From Crotalaria pallida (taxonomy: Eukaryota > Streptophyta > Magnoliopsida > Fabales > Fabaceae): 64,000 nucleotides of DNA. Where the stretch lies: positions 8,620,501 to 8,684,500 of the forward strand of contig CM075650.1 in assembly GCA_037953625.1 (NCBI GenBank), in the 5' to 3' direction. A model generated the notes under the pieces. The model was not told the DNA's origin. It searched no databases and saw only the letters and a program-made list of their open reading frames with translations. Shown here in pieces: positions 42,487 through 53,558 of the stretch. Every line of letters starts with the position of its first letter. Positions within the stretch are counted from its first letter, which is position 1. The position numbers and the translations under genes were made by a program.

Positions 42487-44245
42487 ACCTTTTTCCCAGT
42501 GAAAATGAGCTTTTGAACCAGGGAAGTCCCTAATACACTGTTCTTTGAAGCATGGTGGACAAGACTTTTCGAGCTTGATGTCTTTTTTTTCATGCTTTCA
42601 TGAAGATATTAATGATTACTATAACAGATCACACTTATATAAGCTGCCACTGCGTATGTTGATGTGTCATCGTTGAGTTGCTGTGGCAAGATTAGTTATA
42701 GCTTTTATGATTGAGATTTTGAAGTATGGTCATTGATTCAGTTATGGTAACTGTCTATCTCACACTTGGTTATAAAAAAAATTCACATAGCACGTTGCTC
42801 ATAACGAATATACATGGTACTTAATAAGAATCCAAGTTGATATTTAGATCATTTGAGTTTTTTCCACTTAAGAACCTTTACAAATTTATGAGAGTAGTAG
42901 TTAAAATTTTGAATTTCTTGGTTAAGACAACATTCGCCACCTGTGAATCAGTACTTACTCCCCTTCATGTGTTGTCATTGGTGACATTTGAAGTTCATTG
43001 GTATAGGACATTACTCTTATTGAACTTGCTGTGATTGTTACTTCTTGATCTACTATATGTTCTACTTGCTCTGATTTTTTCCTAAAGGCAAGGCAAGAAA
43101 GAACTGACTAGGACTGATGTACTATATGTTCTACTTGCAGATGTGCTTCATTTGTTGTTTTGTTTTAATTCAATATTTGTGCAGGTGCCCTCGATAGCAC
43201 TTCAGTTATTTTGCATGTTTTGGGTGTTGGCTTTTAGTTTATTTGGGTTATTAGAACAGGCATGTGGATGATAATGTTACTTTTAGAATTAGATTTTGGT
43301 GTTCTGGTTCATGGCGAGTTTGTTGTAATCATGTGGTGGTGTTGATTTGTTCTCAAATGACATTAGGGTAACTTCTGCATTTGGTCAAACAGTAATTTAG
43401 CTTTTGAGACTTCATATATGTGTATTTGTGTGTGTAAGAGAGTAAATGTTATCACCAGTTTTCCTATAAAGCCACTAGCAGTCTAGCTAATTACTTGACA
43501 TTACCATCAAGGATCAGAAAAGGAAGCATCATATATAGCTGATTTTTGTTTCATTAGGTTTTGGCTTTTGCAGGTTCATGTGAAATTGATTTTTTCCTGA
43601 TGGCTTTAAGCTCAACTAGAGATGGGCATTATAGAACCAAATATAAGCATTGTGATTGAGAAAAGCAAGTGTTTATAATTGACTTCAACAAGCTTCCTTC
43701 TTCAAATTCAACGTTATCGTCCTCTATCTCTAGCACCAGGTAGGGTAGAATCAAACTTGCCCTTCTTCTCTCATTACCTTTCATGCTTGCGTCTTCTTTA
43801 TCTTCAACATTTTCTCCTTTTTATTTCTCTATTTAATATGGCATTGGTTTATTATTTGTGATCTCCATAGAGATTTTTCCTTCGCTGTACTTTTAATATG
43901 AGTGTGCTGCAGGTGTTTGTTATAGTCTGTATGAATGTTGATAGTGTTCATTTACTATGCTCTTTGCTTCTCACACGAGGATCTATAAAATAAGCCATCA
44001 TACTTTCTTTTGTTTTGTTTGTCAATTAAAGTTAGTTTTGTCATTCATATACTGATCATGGTGGTTTTTTTCCTATTATTTTGCTTTACTTTCTCTCTTT
44101 TAAGCTTGCTCTATGCCTTTATCTCTGCCCTTACTTTCTCTTTCAGAATCCTCTTGGACAATTCCACTGTTTTTCACAAGTACAAATCTTAAAGGGGTTT
44201 CTCATATTAGTTGTATTTTTTAGCTACATCTCCTTACACCAAATT

Positions 44246-44647
44246 TCTTAAAGGGGTTTCTCATATTAGTGGGTTCTTTGAAGACAAATTTCAGAAAAGG
44301 GAAGCAAAGTTTACTTCAAGACAATCTGCGTCAGTCATCATCTCCAAGTTGGAAGAAATTGCTAAGCAGCTGAATCTGAAAATAAATAAAAGAGCTACAG
44401 GTTTGTTGAAATCGGAGGACCTCAAGGAAGGTAAGAAGGGGATTTTATCGATTGATGCAGATATCTTTGAGGTTACTCCATCTTTCCATTCGGTGGAGGT
44501 GAAAAAATCCGATGGTGATACATTGGAATATCAGAAAATATGGAATGAGGAAATGAGTCCGGCTCTTCAGGATCAATTGTTTGGGTTTGGCAAGGTGACC
44601 AACAAGAGCAATCGCAACAGTCAGAGCAACAGCAACCAGACACATGA
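44246..44647 (+). pseudogene. CIPK (CBL-interacting protein kinase) C-terminal fragment
   Basis: Reads ISGFFEDKFQKREAKFTSRQ, then ASVIISKLEEIAKQLNLKI, LKEGKKGILSIDADIFEVTP and SFHSVEVKKSDGDTLEYQK, the PPI/regulatory C-terminus of CIPK kinases, which bind CBL calcium sensors and PP2C phosphatases. Near 44,574 one base is missing or added: the normal continuation IVWVWQG with a Gln-rich tail lies in the next frame and ends at TGA 44,645-44,647. The kinase domain and NAF motif are absent. A 22-base phrase before it (AAAGGGGTTTCTCATATTAG) occurs twice (44,190 and 44,248). Confidence 0.88.
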
Positions 44648-45280
44648 CCAGTAGAAAGAACAGCCACAGTCATAATTGATTCTCACTTTCCGAGTTTTGG
44701 TCCAATGCTTAGTGTTTTCTGTGTGGATTTCATGATATGCCCATTTTTCAATTCTGTCACCTCTTATATCTGTCCAGTACTCCAGTTGGTTTTGTTGGAA
44801 GTGACGCGATTGTCCTCACTCCGTGCTTACGTCTTTTTAACTCCATTGTATTACTGCTATCTTTCTGCTACTTTGGTATTACTCTCTTACTTAGTGTGAC
44901 TGATCAAACCGTGCATTTGGTTGGACAGGGTTGCAGGGATTACATCGTGGACGTAAAATATATCAGCCGGTCATTGAGGTATAGCAGAATTTTCAGGGCA
45001 GAGGATAAAGGAATAAAAATTCTAACTTTTATTACTACTTATTTTTCTATTGTTTGCCTTTATAAATAATTGTTTTGGGATAAGCTTATAAATTCATAAT
45101 TTATGCTATTTTACTTTGTGATTTCCTTTACTAACTAATGGAAAAATTTAACAATTTGCGTAGTTTGGTTGTGCAGGAGTTTCTATATTTTCAAAGGGTT
45201 ATAATTTTTGGATTGAACCTTAGAAACTTAAGAGAAATAAACTAAGGAATTGCTGAATAATTAGGGCCAGAATATATAAA

Positions 45281-45461
45281 TGGTTAAGGGAAGGAATAAC
45301 TAAAGGAAAAAAGGAGTTTGCAAGGGAAGTAAAGAAACTTGGTACTATCAAGCATCCAAGTTTGGTTTCTATTCAGGGTTACTACCTGGGACCAAAGCTG
45401 CATGAGAGACTGATTATATCAAATTACATGAATGCATAATCTATGGACATTTATCTCCATG
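45281..45461 (+). pseudogene. LRR receptor-like kinase exon fragment
   Basis: The frame reads WLREGITKGKKEFAREVKK, LGTIKHPSLVSIQGYYLGPK and RLIISNYMNA, a stop (TAA), then SMDIYLH, and ends at a good donor (CCATG/GTAAGG). This is the N-lobe of the kinase domain of plant LRR receptor kinases related to the At5g10020 type. One internal stop and the absence of all other exons mark it as a fragment. The retained donor indicates a genomic source. Confidence 0.82.
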
Positions 45462-45595
45462 GTAAGGTTCTTGCAGCATGAGATCTAGGCTTTTTTGGTT
45501 TTTATACTTTTGGTATTCCTGGGCATGAAATGTTATCAACCCCATATAATTTGATTTCTCTAACTTGGAACATATGAAGCTCTTTCAGGATTTGG

Positions 45596-46041
45596 ATAGT
45601 TTCATGAGCATTAGAGAGCAAAATATTTTTTGATTTGTGTATTGGAATTTATGTTAGTTATTTAGTATTAATAAACCTTTGATGTCAAAGGTGTTTTAGA
45701 CATGGATCTGTGTCTGGTTTACTTGAAAGTTTCATGGCAATCTGCACTGAATCTTCTGTTACATATAAAGTTATTTCTTTTTATAGGGATCATATGATAT
45801 CATCCTGTTACATATAAAGTATTGGGATTGTGCCAAGGCGGATTATTTTGGATGTTGTAGAATGAATCCTAGCTAGGCACTGGGTTGGCTTCTATTATTT
45901 CACTGAGACTTAATACAGGCATGCTCATGCTTGTGCACCTTCTTCAAGGTAACTATAATTATATGGGTGGTGGCTAATGAGCTGATTGTTTTTAAATTAC
46001 TTATGAGTATCTTTGATCTTGGGCATATAATAGGTTTGAAA
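45596..46041 (+). repeat. 446-bp direct repeat, right copy
   Basis: Differs from 42,041-42,486 at three positions by eye (GGAATTCATG against GGAATTTATG, TTCTGTTATT against TTCTATTATT, AACTGTAATT against AACTATAATT). It lies 135 bp after the LRR-kinase fragment. Confidence 0.9.
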
Positions 46042-47600
46042 TAACGACATGATTGGTTGATAGAGTAGAGGGCAATCGAAATCAAGCCAATACAAGGTTG
46101 GATCAGTGATCACTACCAGAAAAATATATCTCCAGGAACCCTTTTGATGAAGGCAATGCTTGTTCTAAGAACTTTGCAGCCCCTATAAAGTATTGTTCTT
46201 CTACTCAGCAAGGTTTGGAGCAGCAAGTGAATAGTATCACTAGCATTAAAGAGTTGGCATACTTAGTAGTTTGCTACATTGTGGGGATATACAGTTTCCA
46301 AACCTTTCCATGAGTCCTGGTTCTCTGATGATTTGAGGTTAATTGTCCAAACCCAGCTCTTGAAAAGTTGTTGTGTTTCTAATCTTATGTATCTCTAATT
46401 GTTGTGAATGCATACTAATTTAGCTTTTATGTTGTTGCATCATGATTGAATTCTTGTGTTATGATTTCTTAAAGCTAGATAAGTTTTTTTTATTTTGTAC
46501 TCTCCGTGAAGTGCGTGTATGTTTTGGTTCATTCATGCCCAATTCAAACAAAATTGGATTTCAATCCATTTTTCCTCGATAAAGCAATTCAAAATTTTGA
46601 GTTTTTGCTTAAAAATTGAATGCTTCACTGTATGCTTTTTTGATGGAGCATTGTGCTTCAAATAATTAAAAAAAATTAAAAAGGGGAACTGTGATTATCA
46701 AGCATTAAATGAAATGATGTAACAAATTATATATTGCTTAAGCATTAATTTTCTCAATTGTATAAAATAACTATTACTGTAAAATAAAATAAAACTTTTA
46801 TTTATTGTAAAATAATATTTTCAACTTATGTCGTATAACGTATTATTTGAATAAAATAACTACAGTATAAAGATGTAAGATCTAATGTGTTAGGATTTTT
46901 GAGTTCAAACTATGAGGTTTGCACTATATTTTCTAATTAAAAAAAATAAGATTTGCTTAACCTCAACCCTTATTGTGGAGGATAAGAAGCTAAAAATAGG
47001 AAAGAAGTTTAGAACAATTAAATTTATTATCACTTGAATTATCGAATGTTTAGTTTTTTATAAAAATGTATTTTTTTTAAGCCTCTTATCCTCAGCCTTG
47101 GATAAGAAAATCCTTAAAAAAGTAAAAGTAATAAGATTGAATAAAGAAAAAATAAGTTAGAAAACTAACTACCAATTTAATATTTTGATGGGCTCTAACA
47201 ATCCTGTCAATTTGCAATACATTTTTTTTTTAATTTAGTAAATTTAATAGTGTATATTAACACTTTCATAAATAAAATCATATCAATTCGAATCGGTTTT
47301 GATATCACATATCAATGCATAATTAATATTAAGGATTGCGTAACCTTAAAATGAATAAGTTTAATTGGAAAGTTGTTCTTTGAAAGAATAAAAAGATTAA
47401 GTATTTGGTTTTCCGAAAAAAGTTGTCCACTTTTGAATTCTTATTATGGGCCCTTGGCGTTAAGAAAATCCTAAACATTATCATAAGTATTATAGTATAT
47501 TAAGTAATACTATTAATATTAAGTTCATTAAAATTTAGAAGGTAAAATAACTTCATCAAATAATATTTAAATTTGATATGTTTCAAATAAATTTGGTTTA
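46042..47600. other. AT-rich stretch without recognised gene
   Basis: One coding-like phrase near 46,125-46,310 (ISRNPFDEGNACSKNFAAPI) could be another captured piece, but I cannot name it. From 46,450 on the sequence is AT-rich without features. Confidence 0.4.
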
Positions 47601-47603
47601 ATT

Positions 47604-47632
47604 CCCGCACATTGTGCGGGTACTGTACCAGT
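47604..47632 (+). mobile_element. Helitron-like 3' hairpin
   Basis: CCCGCAC-ATT-GTGCGGG forms a perfect 7-bp stem with a 3-base loop. Seven bases later comes CCAG followed by T, one change from the CTAG-T that ends plant Helitrons. It would mark the 3' end of a + strand Helitron extending leftward over the gene-fragment region. Confidence 0.55.
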
Positions 47633-47889
47633 ATGTTTAACACTTAGGATAAACATTCACGAAAATTAAGAAAATTAATTAATATTATTAATCACATTAG
47701 AAATAATAATATTCAATATACTTTTTCAAAAATTTATATTATAATTATCATTAAACTCTAAAAAAGTGTTTATTAAATAATGATATTTGTGAAAAAAATT
47801 AATTAATGTCTTAAAAAATTAAAATAAATATTTATATTTAAAAACAAGAAAAACTATTATTAAAAAAAACTTACCGTCTAACATTTATA

Positions 47890-48170
47890 TTTTGAGACAC
47901 AGGAAGAGCAGCAGTAGATAAGAAAAAAGAGAAGAGAGTAAATCACCCATCTCATCGCCCCTTCACCCATCTAACCACCACCACAACACATCACCCCTCT
48001 CAGCCGCACCAACCTCCTCCCCATCGCCGGACCACCTCCTCCCTCACCCACCCTTCTCCAACCCCTGTCCAAAGCCACCACCTCCTTCCCCTTCCTCCCC
48101 CTCTAGCCTCCCTACCGCCCCTCTTCACCCCTACCACAACCACAAAAAAAAAAAAAAAAAAAAAAACCTT
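47890..48170. repeat. C-rich low-complexity stretch and A tract
   Basis: A pyrimidine/C-rich segment (CACCCATCTCATCGCCCC, CCACCACCACAACACATCAC, CCCTTCTCCAACCCC) ends in an uninterrupted run of about 24 A (48,144-48,167). Such stretches are common as plant 5' UTR remnants. No coding frame was supported. Confidence 0.6.
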
Positions 48171-48179
48171 GTTGTTGTT

Positions 48180-48400
48180 ATTCCATTTGTTGTCATCATA
48201 ATTTCGCTGGGGCCTTCCTCATCTTCTTGAGCAGTAGTTTCCATGTCTTCAAATTCTGACTTGAGTGAGAGATTTAATGAAGGATGTGGTTTAGTATTAG
48301 AAGGTTGTGAGTTCTCACGAGGTGTAAGAAGTACTCGTTCTTCTCTTACTGAAGGTGGATTTGAAAAAAGCAATTTCCATCCAATGAAGGGAAGGGTTTT
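48180..48400 (-). pseudogene. Coding-like piece antisense to the start of the 48-kb gene
   Basis: The - strand reads, without a stop, SVREERVLLTPRENSQPSN, TKPHPSLNLSLKSEFEDME and TTAQEDEEGPSEIMMTTNG. The composition is that of a normal hydrophilic protein, more so than the + strand translation of the same bases. I do not recognise it. It is probably a fragment of another gene placed head-to-head with the downstream gene. Confidence 0.35.
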
Positions 48401-48443
48401 GATTGATGCAACTTCTCAAACCCTAGGTAGCACAAGCGAGGAC

Positions 48444-49822
48444 ATGGAGAATGGCAGCAACGGCAGCAACAGACGAAGAAACAGGAAGACTAAAGGACGA
48501 AGTTGGAGAAAGAAACAAAAGAACAAGAGAGGGGAGGAGGAGAGAAAGGTGAGGCCAAGAATTTTGTTTCTTGAGATCAATAGGAATCTTGTTGGCATCG
48601 ATCTGGAGGGTGATTATGTTTATGATCGTGCTGCCGCCGCAGCACCGCCACTTGTACCGATTTGTTGCCGTCTGAATTTAGAAGAGGACCAATTTCCCAT
48701 CAGTATGCGGCACATCAAGATCAAATCCGAGGGCAAAGAGGATCAAGTGTATTTGGTGGGCGGTGCAATTTATGACCTCAGCCGCAGAGATGATTGGATT
48801 GACCCCGTGCGTCAACCTGGATGGGTTAACTATTCCGACAAAGTCTACATGTTCGACCACGGCAAAATCCGCACCCTGATCAGTTCCCATCATGACAATG
48901 GCAGAGATGTCCTTATTCCTTTACCCAATACCCTCAAGGGCCCTAAATTTCCATTGGTGGCTAATCTTAACGGTACCTTTTACTTTATGAATGTCTTTAT
49001 GGATTACAATATCGAGAGCTTTATCCCCTGTTTTAAACCCCAAGCTCCGTTCGAACGTTTTGATCCAATCACCTCTTCTTTTCATGAAGAGCCTTTTCCT
49101 TTTGCCTACAATGCTGCATGCAACAGCAGCAGCCTAAGCCTTGACATGAATGACTTTCTTGTTGTGTCTCATTTTTGCATGGACAACAAGTTGATTTTGG
49201 TATGCCGGGATTGTGCACTTTATATCTTTGATGCTGATGCTAAACCCCCTTCCCCTCGATGGACAGTTTCCCATAAGCTTTACAATGTTTTCCAGCGTTC
49301 TTTTGCTTTAAGAAACGAAGGTCCTACATTTGATACATTCTCTACTACAGGACTATGGTGGATATCTGATTTCTATTTTCCTAGTAGTTTATCTCGTTTC
49401 CAGTCGTTGGGGGTTATGCTTGCCATTCGACTTGTGCCGTACGACGGTTTCGATCCAGAAAAGCATCACATCCCACCTTATGTTGGGAGCATGTCTTATT
49501 GCTATGATTGCACTCTTCTAGTCCATGCTTATGCAATGTCCAAAAAAAACTATCAACTTCATTTTTATCAAAAACTTGATGACGTATTCTCTAACCTCCT
49601 ACCTCTTCCTACTTCTACTCCTTTGAATTTGTTAACTCGAAACCACCACTTTCTGGATCTTGGTAAAGGAGGCGATGAAGGCCTAAGAAGAATATGTGTA
49701 ATCTTGACTATTGATGGCTTGGCCAATGGCATTGCGTATCTCTTCGTTTCCATTTTCGACTTGCGAATGAAGCCAGGGCCTTACCCAAAGCAGGAGAAGA
49801 ACTATTCTTATTATCATTTTTC

Positions 49823-49881
<59 letters not shown>

Positions 49882-50066
49882 GCGGCGAGACCGATGAGGA
49901 GGAGTATGAGGGTGATGGTTCTTGGCCATTTGTAGATGAGTTCTTAGAGGTTGTCTGTGTCAAAAAGCGAGTCTTTAGATTGAACCAATCCATCAAAGAG
50001 GAACTCAACCCTATGAATTCGTTCATAGCATATGACAGACCTCCACTCGATGCCTTCATTCTATAG
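48444..50066 (+). CDS. Uncharacterised protein, probable beta-propeller, poly-Asp C-terminus
   Basis: The only long intact host-like frame. From the chosen ATG (48,444) it gives 540 residues; the frame is open to an earlier ATG at 48,243, but those 67 codons are antisense to another coding-like piece. The N-terminus MENGSNGSNRRRNRKTKGR is strongly basic (possible nuclear signal). The middle (residues ~60-450) has recurring hydrophobic/aromatic strands of propeller type (QVYLVGGAIYDLSRRDDW, PLVANLNGTFYFMNV, LDLGKGGDEGLRRICVILT), reminiscent of plant kelch/F-box-associated propellers, but no clear kelch repeats and no F-box. The C-terminus has 19 consecutive Asp, then FLEVVCVKKRVFRLNQSI. No intron is evident. 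Function unknown; the frame is free of stops and therefore probably expressed or recently so. Confidence 0.75.
49824..49880 (+). repeat. GAT trinucleotide repeat (19 units) in the coding sequence
   Basis: Nineteen uninterrupted GAT codons make a run of 19 Asp. Read on the other strand it gives a His run, which explains a false antisense frame. Repeats of this length are usually polymorphic. Confidence 0.97.
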
Positions 50067-52070
50067 GTATTGTTTTCTAATCTTTGCACAATTTAATATC
50101 TGCTGCTTGATGGCTATGAAATTCATACTGTGCTTCTTCTTTCGTGTGTTCTACATTTTAAATTTGCTTGTAACTGGTTCAGCTAATGCTGTTAGTAATG
50201 AGACTTACCGTGTTCTAAGAAGTGGGGAATGAGTTCGGATTCAACATAGGAAACCTTTAAATTGTTGCAGAGTCAATTCTCATAAGCATGTTTTCTTTTG
50301 TGTTCGAAAGGTTTGCTTTCATTGTGCTTTAGAAGCAGGGGCTTTGTGTTAGGCTCCAAGCCTCCCAACTAATTAGTCCAACTGAATGTGACTGGTGCAT
50401 TTGAGAGGAAACCAATTGTTGTGATATAGGGAGACATAGAGTGAGTGATGAGGGTGAGAGACTCACAAGAGAGAGACGAGGTTGGGAAAGGTTATGAACA
50501 AGAGGTGAGAATGAGGGGGAGACCCACAGGTCTTTCATATTACTCCAGTATAGTGTCATATTAGATATGTTAATCTTACAATATCAATGTGACGATCTGG
50601 ATGAATTGGGTCTCAGTTCAAGGAATCTCTTAATATGTAAAGACTATGAATCAGCTCAAACTTTGAGCAATCTGGTGGTCTTGAAGCCTCACTAGTTTTG
50701 GTTTAGCAATGGTATGTGAGATTTTTTTTTTGTGATTATGATATTACTGCAGCTTGAAACTTGACATCAAAATTGTATTGCAGGGGGGCTGGAGCTATGT
50801 CATGACAAAAATACTTTTGGTCTTTCTGCTGCAAGCTGTTTTCTCTTATATGGACAACTCTATAATCTGTACTTAGTTTGGGCACCGAGTCACTTATTAG
50901 GTACCTGCCAGTGTTAGATATTCATGTTCTGAATGGTTCTAACATTGTCATTATCTCGTATTCCCTTGAACACTTCTATGGGTAAATTGTGTATCTTTTG
51001 TTGATTTTCTTTAAGCGGAGCCTCTTCAATGAACCTTTTTAGTTTTATCTTGTGATGCCCATCTACTTGACTAAAAGTTGATTGGACATTTGTGGTTAAG
51101 ATAGATTACAAGCTACAGGTCTGTTGTCTATATTGCAATAGAGTCCGTATTTAATTTCGTGCGTATTCTTTTTAGATATTCATGTTCTGAATGGTTCTTA
51201 TTTGATAAAAAAAAGAAACAATATTAATGGTTACAAGATATCGGGCTACAAAATATAAATTAATATCAAGTTATCAACTATCTAAACCATGTACATGATT
51301 GATCTCTATATATAATCCATAGATCATAACACGGTTGTGTACAACACAAGTCAATGGACCATAAAATGAGTTTGGATATATGGTAAACACAAAATGCAAG
51401 AGAATAGGAGCGACCATCATAGGCAACCAAATTTCTGCTTGCGACGAGCTAGTATGTTCAAGAATTGGTAACAACTCACATCTCAAATAGTAACAATGAG
51501 AGTTCGAAGCGACGCTGCCTCAGTAAAATTATTGCTCGATCATTCGAAGCTCCCAATTACCCTCTCCATCGATCAGCAGCAATTCCAGGGAATGGAATGG
51601 TATTAAAGCAGGACGCTGGGGAAGTAGCAAAGATAATCAGTTTGACAAGATTTGGATGTGGCTTAATAATGTACATGTTTAAGTTTAGAAAAGTTAATAA
51701 CTTGCTCAGCTATATATCAAATGTTTGTGTGCTGAGAAAGAATGTACTGCATGTCTGTATCTATAAATCACAATCACATAATGACCATTGAAGTGAAAAA
51801 AGAACAACTAATATGAGTATCTGATCCTAATTCTCTAATTTTACCATAATAAACAGTTTTTTTTTAAAAATAAATAAATAAATAAATATACAGATAGAGC
51901 CTTACTTGTGAGGAAGTAACAAATGTAATTCCCATATTCTTCAACATCAACACTAGGTGCACTGTCATTTTATTTTTTAAAGACAGCATTATAACAAGGT
52001 CAACAAGAAATTAAAAAAAAAAAAAAAAAACTATTCCACTAGAGAAAAAGGCATAGGTAACAATACATAC
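50067..52070. other. Downstream region, no gene recognised
   Basis: The first 150 bp may be the 3' UTR of the 48-kb gene. The phrase GATATTCATGTTCTGAATGG occurs twice (about 50,918 and 51,177). Around 50,330-50,560 is a GA-rich segment. At 51,840-51,900 and 52,012-52,030 are A-rich runs. No exon or transposon end was supported. Confidence 0.45.
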
Positions 52071-53290
52071 TTGGTGCACTCGTCGAGGATGCCAAACTTA
52101 GGCTCATGGAAGAACAAGCGTGCCTTACAGAACGAAAAACAAACATTAAATCATAACAAGAGGAATATTATAAACAGATTAAAAAGTGTTCCTCTAAATT
52201 GGAACTGACAGGTTTAAGGCCTATAATATATTAAAAAAAATATTCAAGAAATTTAATAAACTCACTCTAAAATTACTACAAATTTAGATTCACGTACCAT
52301 GCCTAATCTCTGCTGTTCCCCAAGTGAAAGAACGTCTTCCCAGTTTAGATTTGCATCCCAGCCTCTTTTATCCCTTTCTAGAAGATAAATCAAGCGAACA
52401 TTCTCTAGGATAACTTGCAAGCGCAAGTCCAACAAATTTCCAGTGTCCAACAAATTAACATACAACACGTATAAGATTTAAGTTCTAATCACAAGAGCAT
52501 TCCTACTTTTAATAGGGAAAATAAAATAAAATCATCATACAAACCAGTAACAAGCAGGCTTCCCCCAAGCTCAATGTCACAAGTCAACTCCCTGGCCAAC
52601 ATCTTCTGAGTAGGGGTTACAATATCAACCTTAGAAAAAGAAATAACGTCTTTCGAAACAAAATCCCTCACTGGAGATATATCTCCACTGCTGATGAAAT
52701 TCCCTGTAAAATCCAAGATAGTAATAGCACATGATGACTTTTGTAAAGAATTACTGCTATGAATACGTTTGTTCATAAAACTTTCATGCATGAACCTAGC
52801 AGATGCAAGAAGTGGAATGAAGGTCAGAATCATTTCCGCGGCCCTAGTTGTTTTAGTGCCATGAAAGAGGCAGAAGAAACTAGAATGGTTTTACCTAGAG
52901 GAGGTTCCTTCAAGTTCTTGTTCTTGACTTATCAAATCACCAAAATCAGGAGTAACAGTTCTAAGAAATCCCAGACCAAGTAACATGTAAGCATAGAGTA
53001 TGGAAACTCCCCTCTGGCCAGTTAACAGCTTCATTCTCCACGTGAACCTTGAGAAAATAAAAAATAACCAGTTAATTCAAAAGAAGAAAAGAATAAGCAT
53101 AAGTTATGTTAATTCAAGTGCTAGTAAAATACACAGAAGAATATAATAACTCGATTTTATGGAAGTACTCACCACAAAATATCCACGGATGGCTTTCCCA
53201 CCAGTCACCAGTCCAGACAAATCACTTGTTAACTTCTCCAACTCATGAGTTATCCTCTGATCTGCATCGATATTTTTGCTTGCCATGTTG
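52071..53290 (-). pseudogene. ABCD1: Peroxisomal ABC transporter (ABCD1/PXA1/COMATOSE) pseudogene
   Basis: Five exon pieces in gene order on the - strand. 53,170-53,290: ASKNIDADQRITHELEKL, then SDLSGLVTG and a frameshift (two bases lost). ~52,900-53,047: WRMKLLTGQRGVSILYAYML and FLRTVTPDFGDL. 52,543-52,706: VDIVTPTQKMLARELTCDI ... SLLVTG, where the Walker A should follow but does not. 52,298-~52,430: LLERDKRGWDANLNWED and the ABC signature LSLGEQQRLGM. 52,071-52,123: ARLFFHEPKFGILDECT (Walker B). The last two splice in phase. ABCD1 imports fatty acyl-CoA and hormone precursors into peroxisomes. Missing Walker A exon, frameshift and absent ends make this copy dead. Introns are kept, so it is not a processed copy. 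Confidence 0.9.
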
Positions 53291-53558
53291 AAAACCTACA
53301 AAGATATTCATGTAACAGGAATTTGAAACCAAGTACCAAACATCTGTCTAAAGTGCATCAAAACCAAATGAATATCTAATAGATTCTAATTATTCGCTAT
53401 GAGAATAAATCATACTTATTATTCCTGAAACTTAAACCAAGTGAATGCTGTTTGTTTTAAATAAAAATCAGAATTGGAACCATTACAATTAATGTAATTC
53501 AGGAAATGGTGAGTTAAAGTGAAGTCTAGGAAATATTACAAACCAAAATTGGTAAATA

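Larger units (their letters stand above)
38200..47631 (+). mobile_element. Chimeric gene-fragment region, possibly a Helitron
   Basis: Over about 9 kb, fragments of at least four unrelated plant genes lie in the same (+) orientation: cold-shock domain protein (39.7 kb), ATP synthase beta (40.8-41.1 kb), CIPK (44.2-44.6 kb) and LRR receptor kinase (45.3-45.5 kb). Three of them end at or contain intron borders. There are further exon-like pieces with splice donors (38,742 CACAG/GTGAGTTG). The right end is near a GC hairpin followed by CCAG-T. Captured intron-bearing fragments in one orientation ending in a hairpin fit a gene-capturing Helitron; a Pack-MULE or serial insertions are alternatives. 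The 5' end was not found and the left limit is a guess. Confidence 0.45.

Noticed and set aside
46125..46310. Possible palmitoyltransferase (DHHC) piece around NPFDEGNACSKNF
   Set aside because: Only a short loose resemblance, no DHHC motif; left unnamed.
49708..49929. Antisense frame with a long His run (and a Ser run in a third frame)
   Set aside because: It is the complement of the GAT repeat in the real gene.
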